Position numbers and translations under genes: made by a program. This document shows positions 10,473-17,051 of a stretch of 19,397 nt of DNA, in pieces; position 1 is the first letter of the stretch, and the number at the start of each line of letters is the position of its first letter. Under the pieces are notes generated by a model. The model was not told where the DNA came from. It saw nothing but the letters and a program-made list of their open reading frames with translations, and did no database searches. The stretch is from assembly GCA_001000035.1 (NCBI GenBank), contig LCGX01000039.1:2194-21590 (forward strand). Reading direction: 5' to 3'. This DNA comes from Candidatus Nomurabacteria bacterium GW2011_GWF2_43_8 (GTDB taxonomy: Bacteria > Patescibacteriota > Minisyncoccia > Phycocordibacterales > UBA9973).

Positions 10473-12878
10473 ATGAGTAAAAGTTTTAAATCCGAACGTG
10501 AAGGTCAAATTAAATTTTTTGAAGATTTGAAGATTTCTACGGAGGTAGAACTAACAAACAATACAGACGGCGTCTACAAAGGTACGCTTTTTGAATTTAA
10601 ATTAACCATTGCAAATATTAACAAGGTTATTTTTCAAGCTGTCAAATATCTTAGTCATCTTCGCATTAGAGGAAATTCTATACCAAAAAATATATTATTA
10701 GTGGCTCTCAATGAAGAAAAAGCTTACCTTTTTGATTCTGAAAAATTTTTGAAGAACATTGAAAAAATTTATGTTGGTGCTGCCAGTAAAGGCAATGATG
10801 AATTTACTACAAAGGAAAAGCCAGAGGTTATTAACTTTAGTAACATTAAAGGACTTTCAAGATTGACCGAAATTCTTGGCGCTGAAGAGTTTGTGAAAAT
10901 TCATATCGATATCTATGATGTTGTCGGTTGGGCTAATCGTTTTTATGCCGAAAATCCCGGAGTTACCAAGATTAAACTCTTTGAAGAATTTCGAGAACCA
11001 AAATATTTTAAAAAACTAATTTATCCGTGGAAAGGCGAGGAAAAAGACTTCAAATATATAATGGATCTACTAAACGACCCAGTGCATCGTAAGGAACTTG
11101 GCGCTTTTTATACACCGCCTGTTTATTGTAAGAAGGCTACTGAATTTGTCCGTAAGGCCATTGCTCAGATTCCAAAGAATCATAATTATATTATTCTTGA
11201 TCGTTGTGCTGGTACTGGTAATCTTCAGGAATTTTTAACAGACAAATTGGTAAAAGATATTACTATCAGCGAACTGCACAAATATCTTTCGAACGAATTT
11301 GTGGAAAAATATTTGAAAGATAAAGCAAACGTTCTTTCTCTTGTTAAATATGACGATTTTAATCAAATCACAGTTGGTCAATTAGAAAAATTTAAAACAA
11401 AAATAAACATTAATGATTATATTTTTGATAATGAATTGTCGCATACCATTGTTAATACCTATGAATTGAAAGAATGGATTGTTTTGAACGAAAGGATTGG
11501 TAACAAAGTTAAAATGATTATTCCTCCGCCTGGAGAGATTTCCAACAAGGAAGCTTTGGTCAACGGCGGGGACGCTTTAAGCCAACAATTTATTGTTGGG
11601 CAGAAAGCGATTGGTATGAGCAAAGAATACATTAAATCTATTACTGAATTAACCAATATCATTTTATTTGAAAATCCACCTTTTCGTGACACTGCTAGTA
11701 ATAGTCACACCACAGCTATTAAGGGGTACACAAGTTATGCAAAAGAACAATTACGAGGAGAATTAAAAGGTCCAGCACTAAATGATTTGTCGAATCTTTT
11801 CATATCAACCGCTTATAGATACTATTTAAACAAATTCAACGATTATTATATATTGTTTAGCCCTATTAAATACTGGAAGTCTCTTGGTCTTGGAGAACAT
11901 AAGTTTATTGATGGTTGTTTGTTTAATCGTGTGCATTTTCATGCAGGTCCGTCGGCTATTAGTTGTATATTGTGGCAGAACCTAAGAGAAAGTAGGGAAG
12001 AACTTACATTACAAGCTTATGATATTGATCAAGTTACACCAGATACAAATGATATTCAAATTTTAGCTTTACATGAAGTAATAATTAAAAAAGCACATAA
12101 TCTTATTAGTAAATTGTATGAAAAATATGAAACATCTAATGAGGATAATGTTGGTGTTTTGCTAGAGTTAGATGGAACAGAATCAAAAAAGCAATATACT
12201 AATGCTTCAATTAAGCCAGTCTTCAACAAATCAATTATTGGATATTTAGTTTCAAGAGAGTTTGGGTTTGATCATCCTCGACTCGCAACGACACTAGTCC
12301 GTTGCGGATTATATGATGGTCATGGCTTTTATATACATACTAGAAATTATTTAGAAAAATTGCCTCTTTTTGCTGCCGGAAAATATGATTCTGGTAATCG
12401 GTGGTGGGAAAAGGGTACAATTTTTAAAACTTCAGACGGAGGAGAAAAATATAAAACAGACAACAATTTTCTAAAATCCTGTTTGATTTATGCTTGTTTG
12501 TCATACTTTAATAAATGCCGGTCTTTTGACGGATCCGATGGACGATTTTACAGAAATGAATTGTGTTTTGATGGTAAAACTATTGCTAGTGAAAAGTTAA
12601 AATCATTCAAACTTTCAGAAATAGAAAAAGAACTTTTATCTTCATTTAAAGAAGTATTGAACGAAGCCAATAAAACCCAAAATTACAACTCTAAATATAC
12701 TTACGGAACATACCAAATAGACGATGAACTAAATACTAATAAAAAAGATGAAAATGACACAGTGGTTTATGATTATCCGCAATTAAACACAAAACTAGTG
12801 GCCCTAAAAATGAAACTTAATAAATATTATGAAACAGAAATTCAGCCAAAATTATTCGAATACGAACTGTTGAAATAA
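10473..12878 (+). CDS. Putative fused nuclease-adenine methyltransferase (type IIG-like)
   Basis: An 801-residue protein starting at the ATG at 10473, next to the predicted transcription start; two upstream in-frame starts lie inside the promoter. Residues 1-110 look like a PD-(D/E)XK nuclease: TEVELTNNTDGVYKGTLFEFK gives Asp32, Glu41 and Lys43, then a helix with Gln55 and a strand IPKNILLVALNEEKAYLFD. Next come methyltransferase motifs: GAFYTPP (210-216, motif X), LDRCAGTGNL (motif I, Asp243 to Leu251) and ENPPF (Asn401-Phe404, motif IV of N6-adenine enzymes). About 400 further residues fit a target-recognition region. The order nuclease, methyltransferase, recognition resembles type IIG enzymes, in which one chain cuts and modifies. 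It is AT-rich (19 G or C in 10621-10680), suggesting transfer. It is followed after 4 nt by a gene of unknown function. Confidence 0.78.
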   Translation: MSKSFKSEREGQIKFFEDLKISTEVELTNNTDGVYKGTLFEFKLTIANINKVIFQAVKYLSHLRIRGNSIPKNILLVALNEEKAYLFDSEKFLKNIEKIYVGAASKGNDEFTTKEKPEVINFSNIKGLSRLTEILGAEEFVKIHIDIYDVVGWANRFYAENPGVTKIKLFEEFREPKYFKKLIYPWKGEEKDFKYIMDLLNDPVHRKELGAFYTPPVYCKKATEFVRKAIAQIPKNHNYIILDRCAGTGNLQEFLTDKLVKDITISELHKYLSNEFVEKYLKDKANVLSLVKYDDFNQITVGQLEKFKTKININDYIFDNELSHTIVNTYELKEWIVLNERIGNKVKMIIPPPGEISNKEALVNGGDALSQQFIVGQKAIGMSKEYIKSITELTNIILFENPPFRDTASNSHTTAIKGYTSYAKEQLRGELKGPALNDLSNLFISTAYRYYLNKFNDYYILFSPIKYWKSLGLGEHKFIDGCLFNRVHFHAGPSAISCILWQNLRESREELTLQAYDIDQVTPDTNDIQILALHEVIIKKAHNLISKLYEKYETSNEDNVGVLLELDGTESKKQYTNASIKPVFNKSIIGYLVSREFGFDHPRLATTLVRCGLYDGHGFYIHTRNYLEKLPLFAAGKYDSGNRWWEKGTIFKTSDGGEKYKTDNNFLKSCLIYACLSYFNKCRSFDGSDGRFYRNELCFDGKTIASEKLKSFKLSEIEKELLSSFKEVLNEANKTQNYNSKYTYGTYQIDDELNTNKKDENDTVVYDYPQLNTKLVALKMKLNKYYETEIQPKLFEYELLK

Positions 12879-12882
12879 TTTT

Positions 12883-13602
12883 ATGGACGAGGATATTCAG
12901 TCACAAATAGAAAGAGCAAAAGAACTAATGCGAGAGTTAGAAAAAGCTTGTAATGATGATTTGCAAGCCAAAAATGTTTCTGGAAAAACTAAAAATTTAT
13001 CTCAAGAAGTTTTATTGAAAATACGACATTTATTAGATCAAGCTGTTTATAAATTTTTTGAAAAACATTATTTTCCTAACCTTTCCGATTCCGAGAAAAA
13101 AGCAACAAAAGTTTATTTTCCGATAGTTTCCAAGAAAGAAGATCTGAAATCAGTTTTGAGTAGAGCAAATATGATCAACCTTGAATTAGATCATCCAAAT
13201 TTCTATCAATTTTTAGATTCAGTTCAGCCATATAATGTAGAATATTCTTGGTTAAAATTACTTTCGAGTTTGGCGATAGATAAACATAAAAAATTAACAC
13301 CCCAAATCAGAGTAGAAAACAAAACCATGACAGCAAAAACAGAAAATATCAGCGTGACAATACCTATCGACAATCCCAACTTTTCTATACACCAGGGAGA
13401 AGGTGTTCAAGTATCAATAGGTGGTGTTCCAGTAAAATTTACCAATCAGGGTATTGTGCCCTTATCTCAAGGATTAAAAACAGAAATTACAAAATGGGTA
13501 TCATTCTTGTTTGAGGACAGTGATGTTAATGTTCTTTGGTTGTGTAGGAAGTCGGTTGAAGATGGAGAAAAAATTATTAAAAAAGTTTTAGAATTTGTAT
13601 AA
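12883..13602 (+). CDS. Unknown protein paired with the nuclease-methyltransferase
   Basis: A 239-residue soluble protein, not recognised. The N-terminal part (1-70) is helical and charged (SQIERAKELMRELEKAC, then VLLKIRHLLDQAVYKFFEKHYFP). The middle holds WLKLLSSLAIDKHKKLTPQI, a pattern of the kind seen in uncharacterised helical proteins with a conserved Asp-Lys-His. The C-terminal part (about 125-205) is beta-rich (NISVTIPIDNPNFSIHQG, VQVSIGGVPVKFTNQG). It starts 4 nt after the methyltransferase-like gene and shares its low G+C content, so the two are almost certainly co-transcribed and probably work together, for example as an accessory or regulatory subunit. No nuclease or methyltransferase motif is visible in it. 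Confidence 0.68.
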   Translation: MDEDIQSQIERAKELMRELEKACNDDLQAKNVSGKTKNLSQEVLLKIRHLLDQAVYKFFEKHYFPNLSDSEKKATKVYFPIVSKKEDLKSVLSRANMINLELDHPNFYQFLDSVQPYNVEYSWLKLLSSLAIDKHKKLTPQIRVENKTMTAKTENISVTIPIDNPNFSIHQGEGVQVSIGGVPVKFTNQGIVPLSQGLKTEITKWVSFLFEDSDVNVLWLCRKSVEDGEKIIKKVLEFV

Positions 13603-13614
13603 TTAAAAAATAAT

Positions 13615-13698
13615 ATGGACGAAGAAACATTTGAGGTAGCAAAAGAAAATGACTTAAGTTTAGACGAAGCGGAGGAGGTTCAGAATTTTGCCGATTAA
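13615..13698 (+). CDS. 27-residue acidic small ORF
   Basis: The frame reads MDEETFEVAKENDLSLDEAE and continues EVQNFAD to TAA. It lies 12 nt after the preceding gene and has no promoter of its own, so it would be the third gene of the operon. It is strongly acidic and probably a single helix. It may be a real small protein or a remnant of a longer gene; a homologue search is needed to tell. Confidence 0.4.
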   Translation: MDEETFEVAKENDLSLDEAEEVQNFAD

Positions 13699-13708
13699 CC
13701 CCCATTCC

Positions 13709-13742
13709 GACATTCCAACATTCTCAAGAATGTGAGAATGTC
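13709..13742 (+). promoter_or_regulatory. Operator, upstream of the S49 peptidase gene
   Basis: Half-sites ACATTCT (13718-13724) and AGAATGT (13727-13733) face each other across CA, and a further AGAATGT (13735-13741) follows. Outer arms GACATTC (13709-13715) and GAATGTC (13736-13742) extend the palindrome. The same element occurs before the HTH gene (twice) and before the GHKL ATPase gene. Confidence 0.65.
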
Positions 13743-13765
13743 ACTTTTTCTCTTTTCTTATCTCT

Positions 13766-13788
13766 AATTCGCGCGAATAGGCGAATAG
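13766..13788 (+). promoter_or_regulatory. Second shared element: ATTCGCGCGAAT and GCGAATAG repeats
   Basis: A perfect 12-bp palindrome, ATTCGCGCGAAT (13767-13778), is followed by a second GCGAATAG. The same sequence, interrupted by a GC-rich insert of roughly 20 nt, occurs at 15294-15337 before the GHKL ATPase gene. It lies about 24 nt upstream of the -10 box in both places, so it could be a second regulator site. Confidence 0.5.
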
Positions 13789-13812
13789 TTTGGTTTGTTA
13801 AGTAAAAAATGT

Positions 13813-13818
13813 TAAAAT
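13813..13818 (+). promoter_or_regulatory. Extended -10 of the S49 gene, leaderless
   Basis: TGT-TAAAAT ends 7 nt before the ATG at 13826, so the predicted start is about 13825. Confidence 0.55.
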
Positions 13819-13825
13819 CAAACCA

Positions 13826-14671
13826 ATGGAAATCAAAGAAAAACTAAAGATAATTATATTGTGGGCTGTGGCGGTAATTGTTGTGTTTGCTGTCGGACTT
13901 CAAATATACGGTTCTTGGAATGATGAATGGAGCGGATACAACGCAAGTATAAAAATAAGTGATGGTTATTGCAATATTGCCATTATCCCGATAACTGGGG
14001 ACATTATTCCTTACGCCGGAGCGGATCAAGATGGAAGTGGAAACGAAATGCCTCCTTCTGTGAACCCAGATGATGTGCTTTCTACCCTTCATCAAGCGGA
14101 GAATGATCCGAATATTCTCGGTGTCCTTGCTCGGATTGATTCGAGTGGTGGTACACCTGTTGCCTCAGAAATTATTGCAAATGGATTCAAACATTCTTCA
14201 TTACCAGTTGTAGCTCTTATACGAGAAACAGGAACATCTGGCGCGTATATGTTAGCAACAGGCGCGAAGACAATAATCGCTTCTCCTTTTTCTGATGTTG
14301 GAAGTATCGGTGTGACTATGTCTTATTTAGAAAATACCGCAAAAAATACTAACGAGGGTTTGCAATATATTTCTCTTTCATCGGCAAAATTTAAAGATTA
14401 CGGGAACCCCGATAAGCCACTTACTTCTGACGAGCGAAATTTACTTGAGCGTGACTTAAAAATATGGCATGAATATTTTGTGAAAATAGTTGCGGAAAAT
14501 AGAAACTTGCCAGTTGAGCAAGTTGCAAAACTTGCTGATGGTTCTTCAATGCCAGGCTCGCTTGCGCTGGAAAATAAACTGATTGATGCTCTCGGTGATC
14601 AAGAAACTGCGCGAGCGTGGCTTGCGAAGCAGTTGGGAATTTTACTAGAAGAAGTGGTGTTTTGTGAATAG
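13826..14671 (+). CDS. sppA: Signal peptide peptidase A-like S49 serine protease
   Basis: A 281-residue protein, the size of short (single-domain) SppA enzymes. Residues about 8-27 form an N-terminal membrane anchor, leaving the protease on the outside. The core follows: IAIIPITGDI, then LGVLARIDSSGGTPVASEII, then ETGTSGAYMLATGA with the nucleophile Ser138, and SSAKFKDYGNPDKPLT with Lys190 as the likely general base (the family uses a Ser/Lys dyad). The enzyme degrades cleaved signal peptides and membrane protein fragments. Its operator is shared with the HTH and GHKL genes, so it is probably under the control of the HTH protein. It ends without an obvious terminator: the hairpin at 14689-14705 lacks a T-tract. 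Confidence 0.85.
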   Translation: MEIKEKLKIIILWAVAVIVVFAVGLQIYGSWNDEWSGYNASIKISDGYCNIAIIPITGDIIPYAGADQDGSGNEMPPSVNPDDVLSTLHQAENDPNILGVLARIDSSGGTPVASEIIANGFKHSSLPVVALIRETGTSGAYMLATGAKTIIASPFSDVGSIGVTMSYLENTAKNTNEGLQYISLSSAKFKDYGNPDKPLTSDERNLLERDLKIWHEYFVKIVAENRNLPVEQVAKLADGSSMPGSLALENKLIDALGDQETARAWLAKQLGILLEEVVFCE

Positions 14672-14753
14672 AATTTAAATTCTGAATAGCAAGAACGATT
14701 CTTGCGAAAATAAAAAAAATTCCCATTAGAACTTTTACGTAAAGTATTACTTA

Positions 14754-14814
14754 CCTTCGCCAATACCTTATCTCCCTCCCAACATTCCAACATTCTCAAG
14801 AATATGAGAATGTT
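14754..14814 (+). promoter_or_regulatory. Upstream copy of a duplicated operator block
   Basis: CCTTCGCCAATACCTTATC is followed by four half-sites: AACATTC (14781), ACATTCT (14790-14796), AGAATAT (14799-14805) and AGAATGT (14807-14813). Outer arms AACATTC and GAATGTT are perfectly complementary. A second copy of the whole block starts at 14823. Nothing else is seen in 14672-14892. Confidence 0.6.
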
Positions 14815-14822
14815 CTCCCACC

Positions 14823-14878
14823 CCTTCCAATACCTTTTTTATCCCCACCTTCCAACATTCTCAAGAATGTCAGAATGT
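14823..14878 (+). promoter_or_regulatory. Operator overlapping the promoter of the HTH gene
   Basis: CCTTCCAATACC is followed by ACATTCT (14855-14861), CA, AGAATGT (14864-14870) and AGAATGT (14872-14878). The site ends 2 nt before the -10 box and covers the -35 position, so binding there would block the promoter. This is what is expected for autorepression by the gene's product. Confidence 0.65.
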
Positions 14879-14880
14879 GA

Positions 14881-14886
14881 TATAAT
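14881..14886 (+). promoter_or_regulatory. Extended -10 of the HTH gene, leaderless
   Basis: TGA-TATAAT ends 6 nt before the ATG at 14893, and the predicted transcription start is the A of the start codon. Confidence 0.7.
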
Positions 14887-14892
14887 AGATCT

Positions 14893-15174
14893 ATGAAAAC
14901 AAACAAAGTAAAAACAGCAAAACAACTAGAAAGGCATTTTAAAGGAGTGGCCAATCACCGTCGTATCGCGATTTTGCTCTTAGTGGCAAAAAATCCAAGC
15001 ATAACCCTGGAATCTATTTCAGAAAGTCTTGATTGCAATATAAAAACAATTTCCGAACATACGAGGCGTTTGGTGCAGGCGGGATTATTAAATAAAGAAT
15101 ATAAAGGGAGGAAAGTGGAGCACGAAGTTTCTCCTTACGGGAAAATCTTCTGCGACTTTATCTCCAAATTCTAA
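14893..15174 (+). CDS. Winged-helix transcriptional regulator (ArsR-like)
   Basis: A 93-residue protein that is a single winged-helix domain. Residues about 8-30 form a helix with ANHRRIAILLLVAKNPSITLESISESL, then the recognition helix CNIKTISEHTRRLVQAGLL, then the wing LNKEYKGRKVEHEVSPYG. No metal-binding cysteine pair typical of ArsR sensors is present, so the signal it senses is unknown. It is probably a dimeric repressor. Its promoter is overlapped by an ACATTCT/AGAATGT site and its stop codon lies inside a tandem array of the same half-site, which strongly suggests that this motif is its target. The S49 and GHKL genes next to it carry the same motif. Confidence 0.8.
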   Translation: MKTNKVKTAKQLERHFKGVANHRRIAILLLVAKNPSITLESISESLDCNIKTISEHTRRLVQAGLLNKEYKGRKVEHEVSPYGKIFCDFISKF

Positions 15175-15255
15175 CATTCTAACATTCTAACATTCTAACA
15201 TTCTAACATTCTAACATTCTAACATTCTAACATTCTAACATAACATTCTAACATT
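15171..15255 (+). repeat. Tandem array of an 8-bp operator half-site
   Basis: Eight perfect CTAACATT units run from 15171 to 15234. A slipped unit (CTAACATAACATT, 15235-15247) and one more perfect unit follow. The first unit contains the stop codon of the HTH gene. The repeated AACATTCT is one arm of the regulator's operator, and the array joins directly to a full operator at 15250. It is not a CRISPR array: the units are 8 bp with no spacers. Confidence 0.9.
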
Positions 15256-15275
15256 CTCAAGAATGTGAGAATGTC
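15250..15275 (+). promoter_or_regulatory. Operator, upstream of the GHKL ATPase gene
   Basis: ACATTCT (15251-15257), CA, AGAATGT (15260-15266), G, AGAATGT (15268-15274), the same core as at 13709-13742. The following CACTT, CTCTAATTCGC and AATAGGCGAATAGTTT are also shared with the S49 upstream region. Confidence 0.65.
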
Positions 15276-15358
15276 ACTTCTCCCCCTATCTCTAATTCGC
15301 GCGCTTGCCCGCCCCCCGGAGGGAATAGGCGAATAGTTTCCTGGATTGATTGGTGTGA

Positions 15359-15364
15359 TATAAT
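15359..15364 (+). promoter_or_regulatory. Extended -10 of the GHKL gene, leaderless
   Basis: TGA-TATAAT ends 7 nt before the ATG at 15372; the predicted start is 15371. Confidence 0.7.
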
Positions 15365-15371
15365 CCCAACC

Positions 15372-15878
15372 ATGGAAGGAGTATCGGCTGGAAACAACAT
15401 TGAAATAAAGGGGAACGACTGGATACTTCATACCGGCTTGGATATTTTACCGCCGGCGGAGAAAGAGTTGTCCAGAAGACTACGCAAAGCCGGCTGGAGC
15501 GAAATTGAAGTTTATCGCATGGCGTATGGGTTTCATGAAATATTAATCAATGCTATAGCGCACGGGAACCTCGAAGTGAGCAAAAAAAAAGAGGATGACA
15601 ATCTAGGAGAACTTATTAAAGCGGAACTGGATGCGCATCCGGAGAAAAAAAATAAAAAAATTCTAGTGCACGTGGAAGTGAGCCCGGAGCGAGTTTTTAT
15701 ACGAATAGAGGACCAAGGACTGGGCTTTAGCAACAAGATTTTAGAAGATTCGAAGACGGAAGAAAATATGGTGAAGACGCATCGCCGTGGAATAAAGACG
15801 ACGGCTCCGATTTTTGAGTTTGGACACGATGAGGGAAGCAATGTAGTGACCTTGGTAAAAATGAAAGAGCAAGCTTGA
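15372..15878 (+). CDS. RsbW-like GHKL ATP-binding protein
   Basis: A 168-residue protein consisting of one histidine-kinase-type ATPase domain. The N-box is FHEILINAIAHGNLE (Glu56, Asn60), the G1 box IEDQGLGF (Asp114 to Phe119), and the lid region ends in RRGIKTTAPIFEF. There is no histidine phosphoacceptor or membrane segment. The layout is that of anti-sigma or serine-kinase proteins of the RsbW/SpoIIAB type (HATPase_c_2). Its partner, a sigma factor or an anti-anti-sigma STAS protein, is not in this window. A 30-residue charged insert (KKKEDDNLGELIKAELDA) lies after the N-box. It shares an operator with the winged-helix regulator and the S49 peptidase. Confidence 0.8.
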   Translation: MEGVSAGNNIEIKGNDWILHTGLDILPPAEKELSRRLRKAGWSEIEVYRMAYGFHEILINAIAHGNLEVSKKKEDDNLGELIKAELDAHPEKKNKKILVHVEVSPERVFIRIEDQGLGFSNKILEDSKTEENMVKTHRRGIKTTAPIFEFGHDEGSNVVTLVKMKEQA

Positions 15879-15952
15879 TCGTTTAGCGCGGAGTGTATAA
15901 GGGTCATCTCAACAAACTGGAGTTTGTAAGGATGTCGTTAATAATAATATTT

Positions 15953-16225
15953 ATGAGAAAAAGAGTAGAATTAAAAATTCACGGGAAGGTGCAAGGGGTG
16001 TTTTTTCGGGAGATAAGCCGGATCGAGGCGGGGAAATTGAATCTGGTCGGCTTTGTCGGAAACGAGCCGGACGGAACAGTGAAAATTGTGGCGGAAGGCG
16101 AAGACAAAGATTTGAATCGGATAATTGAGTGGTGCAAGTACGGGCCGGACAATGCCGAGGTGGAAAAGGTGGATGTAAAGTGGGCGGAGGCCACCGGTGG
16201 GTTGGACGATTTTACAATAAAGTAG
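15953..16225 (+). CDS. acyP: Acylphosphatase
   Basis: A 90-residue protein, the normal length of acylphosphatase (EC 3.6.1.7), which hydrolyses acyl phosphates such as carbamoyl phosphate and 1,3-bisphosphoglycerate. The catalytic residues are visible: Arg19 in HGKVQGVFFRE and Asn37 in VGFVGNEPDGTVKIVAEG. The start at 15953 is chosen over an earlier in-frame start (15893) because the family begins just before the first strand and the upstream 20 residues do not fit. There is no Shine-Dalgarno; the ATG is preceded by TTAATAATAATATTT. The enzyme is cytoplasmic. The region 15879-15952 shows no gene and no clear terminator. Confidence 0.9.
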   Translation: MRKRVELKIHGKVQGVFFREISRIEAGKLNLVGFVGNEPDGTVKIVAEGEDKDLNRIIEWCKYGPDNAEVEKVDVKWAEATGGLDDFTIK

Positions 16226-16234
16226 ATTATGGAT

Positions 16235-16240
16235 TATAAT
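16235..16240 (+). promoter_or_regulatory. -10 of the 16246 gene, leaderless
   Basis: TATAAT ends 5 nt before the ATG at 16246, placing the predicted start within one base of the start codon. Confidence 0.6.
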
Positions 16241-16245
16241 TGGGT

Positions 16246-16812
16246 ATGAACAAATCGACCGTTTTGATTTTTATTGCAATTTTAATCATCGTCGGTGCGG
16301 CCTTTTTGGCCTCCAGTCCTTCTGTTCCCGTACCTGCACCTGATACAAATACGGACGTAGAACAAAATATTAATCCCATTGATAATCCTGTTGTTTGCAC
16401 ACAAGACGTAAAACAGTGCCCGGACGGCTCTTACATAGGCCGAGGCGGACCGAATTGTGAGTTTGCTCCATGTCCTAGTCCCAACCCTGTTCCGTCTGAA
16501 AAAAGCGGCGTGACCGGAGTGGTAACCCTCAGTCCGACTTGTCCTGGCCCGGAGCCTGTCCCTTATGACCCCGATTGCGCTCCGAGATTTTATTCAACCA
16601 CGATTGATGTTCTCGTGAGTGGAACTACGCAAGTCGTAAAAACAACAAAGAGCGACTCAAAAGGAATATTCAGTGTCGACCTTAATCCGGGCACATATGT
16701 TTTAAAAGCCCAAGGTGGCGATATTTTACCAATGTGCCCGGGTGTATCGGTCGAAGTAAAAAGCGGCCAATATGTATCTGTCGCGATAGGTTGCGATACA
16801 GGTATGCGGTAG
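16246..16812 (+). CDS. Exported two-domain protein with cysteine module and beta-sandwich domain
   Basis: A 188-residue protein starting at the ATG at 16246; an in-frame TTG at 16240 overlaps the -10 box. Residues 5-24 form a hydrophobic signal or anchor, and a Pro/Asp-rich linker follows. The first module is VCTQDVKQCPDGSYIGRGGP with NCEFAPCP, a short cysteine-rich motif frequent in exported Parcubacteria proteins. The second part (from GVTGVVTLSPTCPGPEPVPY) has PTCPGP, DPDCAPRF and a VDLNPGTYVLKAQGG block. That last pattern is typical of carboxypeptidase-regulatory-like beta-sandwich domains (VxLxPGxYxL). It is probably a surface protein of unknown role. Confidence 0.78.
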   Translation: MNKSTVLIFIAILIIVGAAFLASSPSVPVPAPDTNTDVEQNINPIDNPVVCTQDVKQCPDGSYIGRGGPNCEFAPCPSPNPVPSEKSGVTGVVTLSPTCPGPEPVPYDPDCAPRFYSTTIDVLVSGTTQVVKTTKSDSKGIFSVDLNPGTYVLKAQGGDILPMCPGVSVEVKSGQYVSVAIGCDTGMR

Positions 16813-16831
16813 CAAATAAAAGATTAAATGT

Positions 16832-16837
16832 TATAAT
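16832..16837 (+). promoter_or_regulatory. Extended -10 of the 49-residue gene, leaderless
   Basis: TGT-TATAAT ends 6 nt before the ATG at 16844; the predicted start is the A of the start codon. Confidence 0.6.
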
Positions 16838-16843
16838 ACTTAT

Positions 16844-16993
16844 ATGAGCATGAGCAAATTATCCCAGCACAATAAATCGCTTTTGTTTCTCTTGATTTTT
16901 ACCATTGTAAGTTCGGTGATGGCCTACCAACTAGTGATGCGAGCCTATGATGGTGTGTTCGCATACTCGGAGTTGGAATTAGTCGGACAATAA
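16844..16993 (+). CDS. 49-residue single-helix membrane or secreted protein
   Basis: The frame reads MSMSKLSQHNKSLLFLLIFT and continues through VSSVMAYQLV to a short acidic end (YSELELVGQ) and TAA. The hydrophobic stretch is at residues 12-30, ending near VMAYQ, so it could be a signal peptide or a single membrane helix. It has its own leaderless promoter and sits between well-supported genes, which makes translation likely. No family was recognised. Confidence 0.55.
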   Translation: MSMSKLSQHNKSLLFLLIFTIVSSVMAYQLVMRAYDGVFAYSELELVGQ

Positions 16994-17015
16994 AAGAGTT
17001 TTTGTCGGGATATGG

Positions 17016-17021
17016 TATAAT
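17016..17021 (+). promoter_or_regulatory. Extended -10 of the DUF5679 gene
   Basis: TGG-TATAAT, then TGGGGC and the predicted start A17028 in ATTAATAA. The leader is 24 nt. Confidence 0.6.
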
Positions 17022-17051
17022 TGGGGCATTAATAATTTAATTGACTTTTTT

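Noticed and set aside
14689..14705. Terminator after the S49 gene (GCAAGAA/TTCTTGC).
   Set aside because: The stem is followed by an A-rich run (GAAAATAAAAAAAA) on the plus strand, not T. It could not act as an intrinsic terminator for this gene.
15171..15255. CRISPR array.
   Set aside because: The units are 8 bp, contiguous and without spacers. No cas gene is present.
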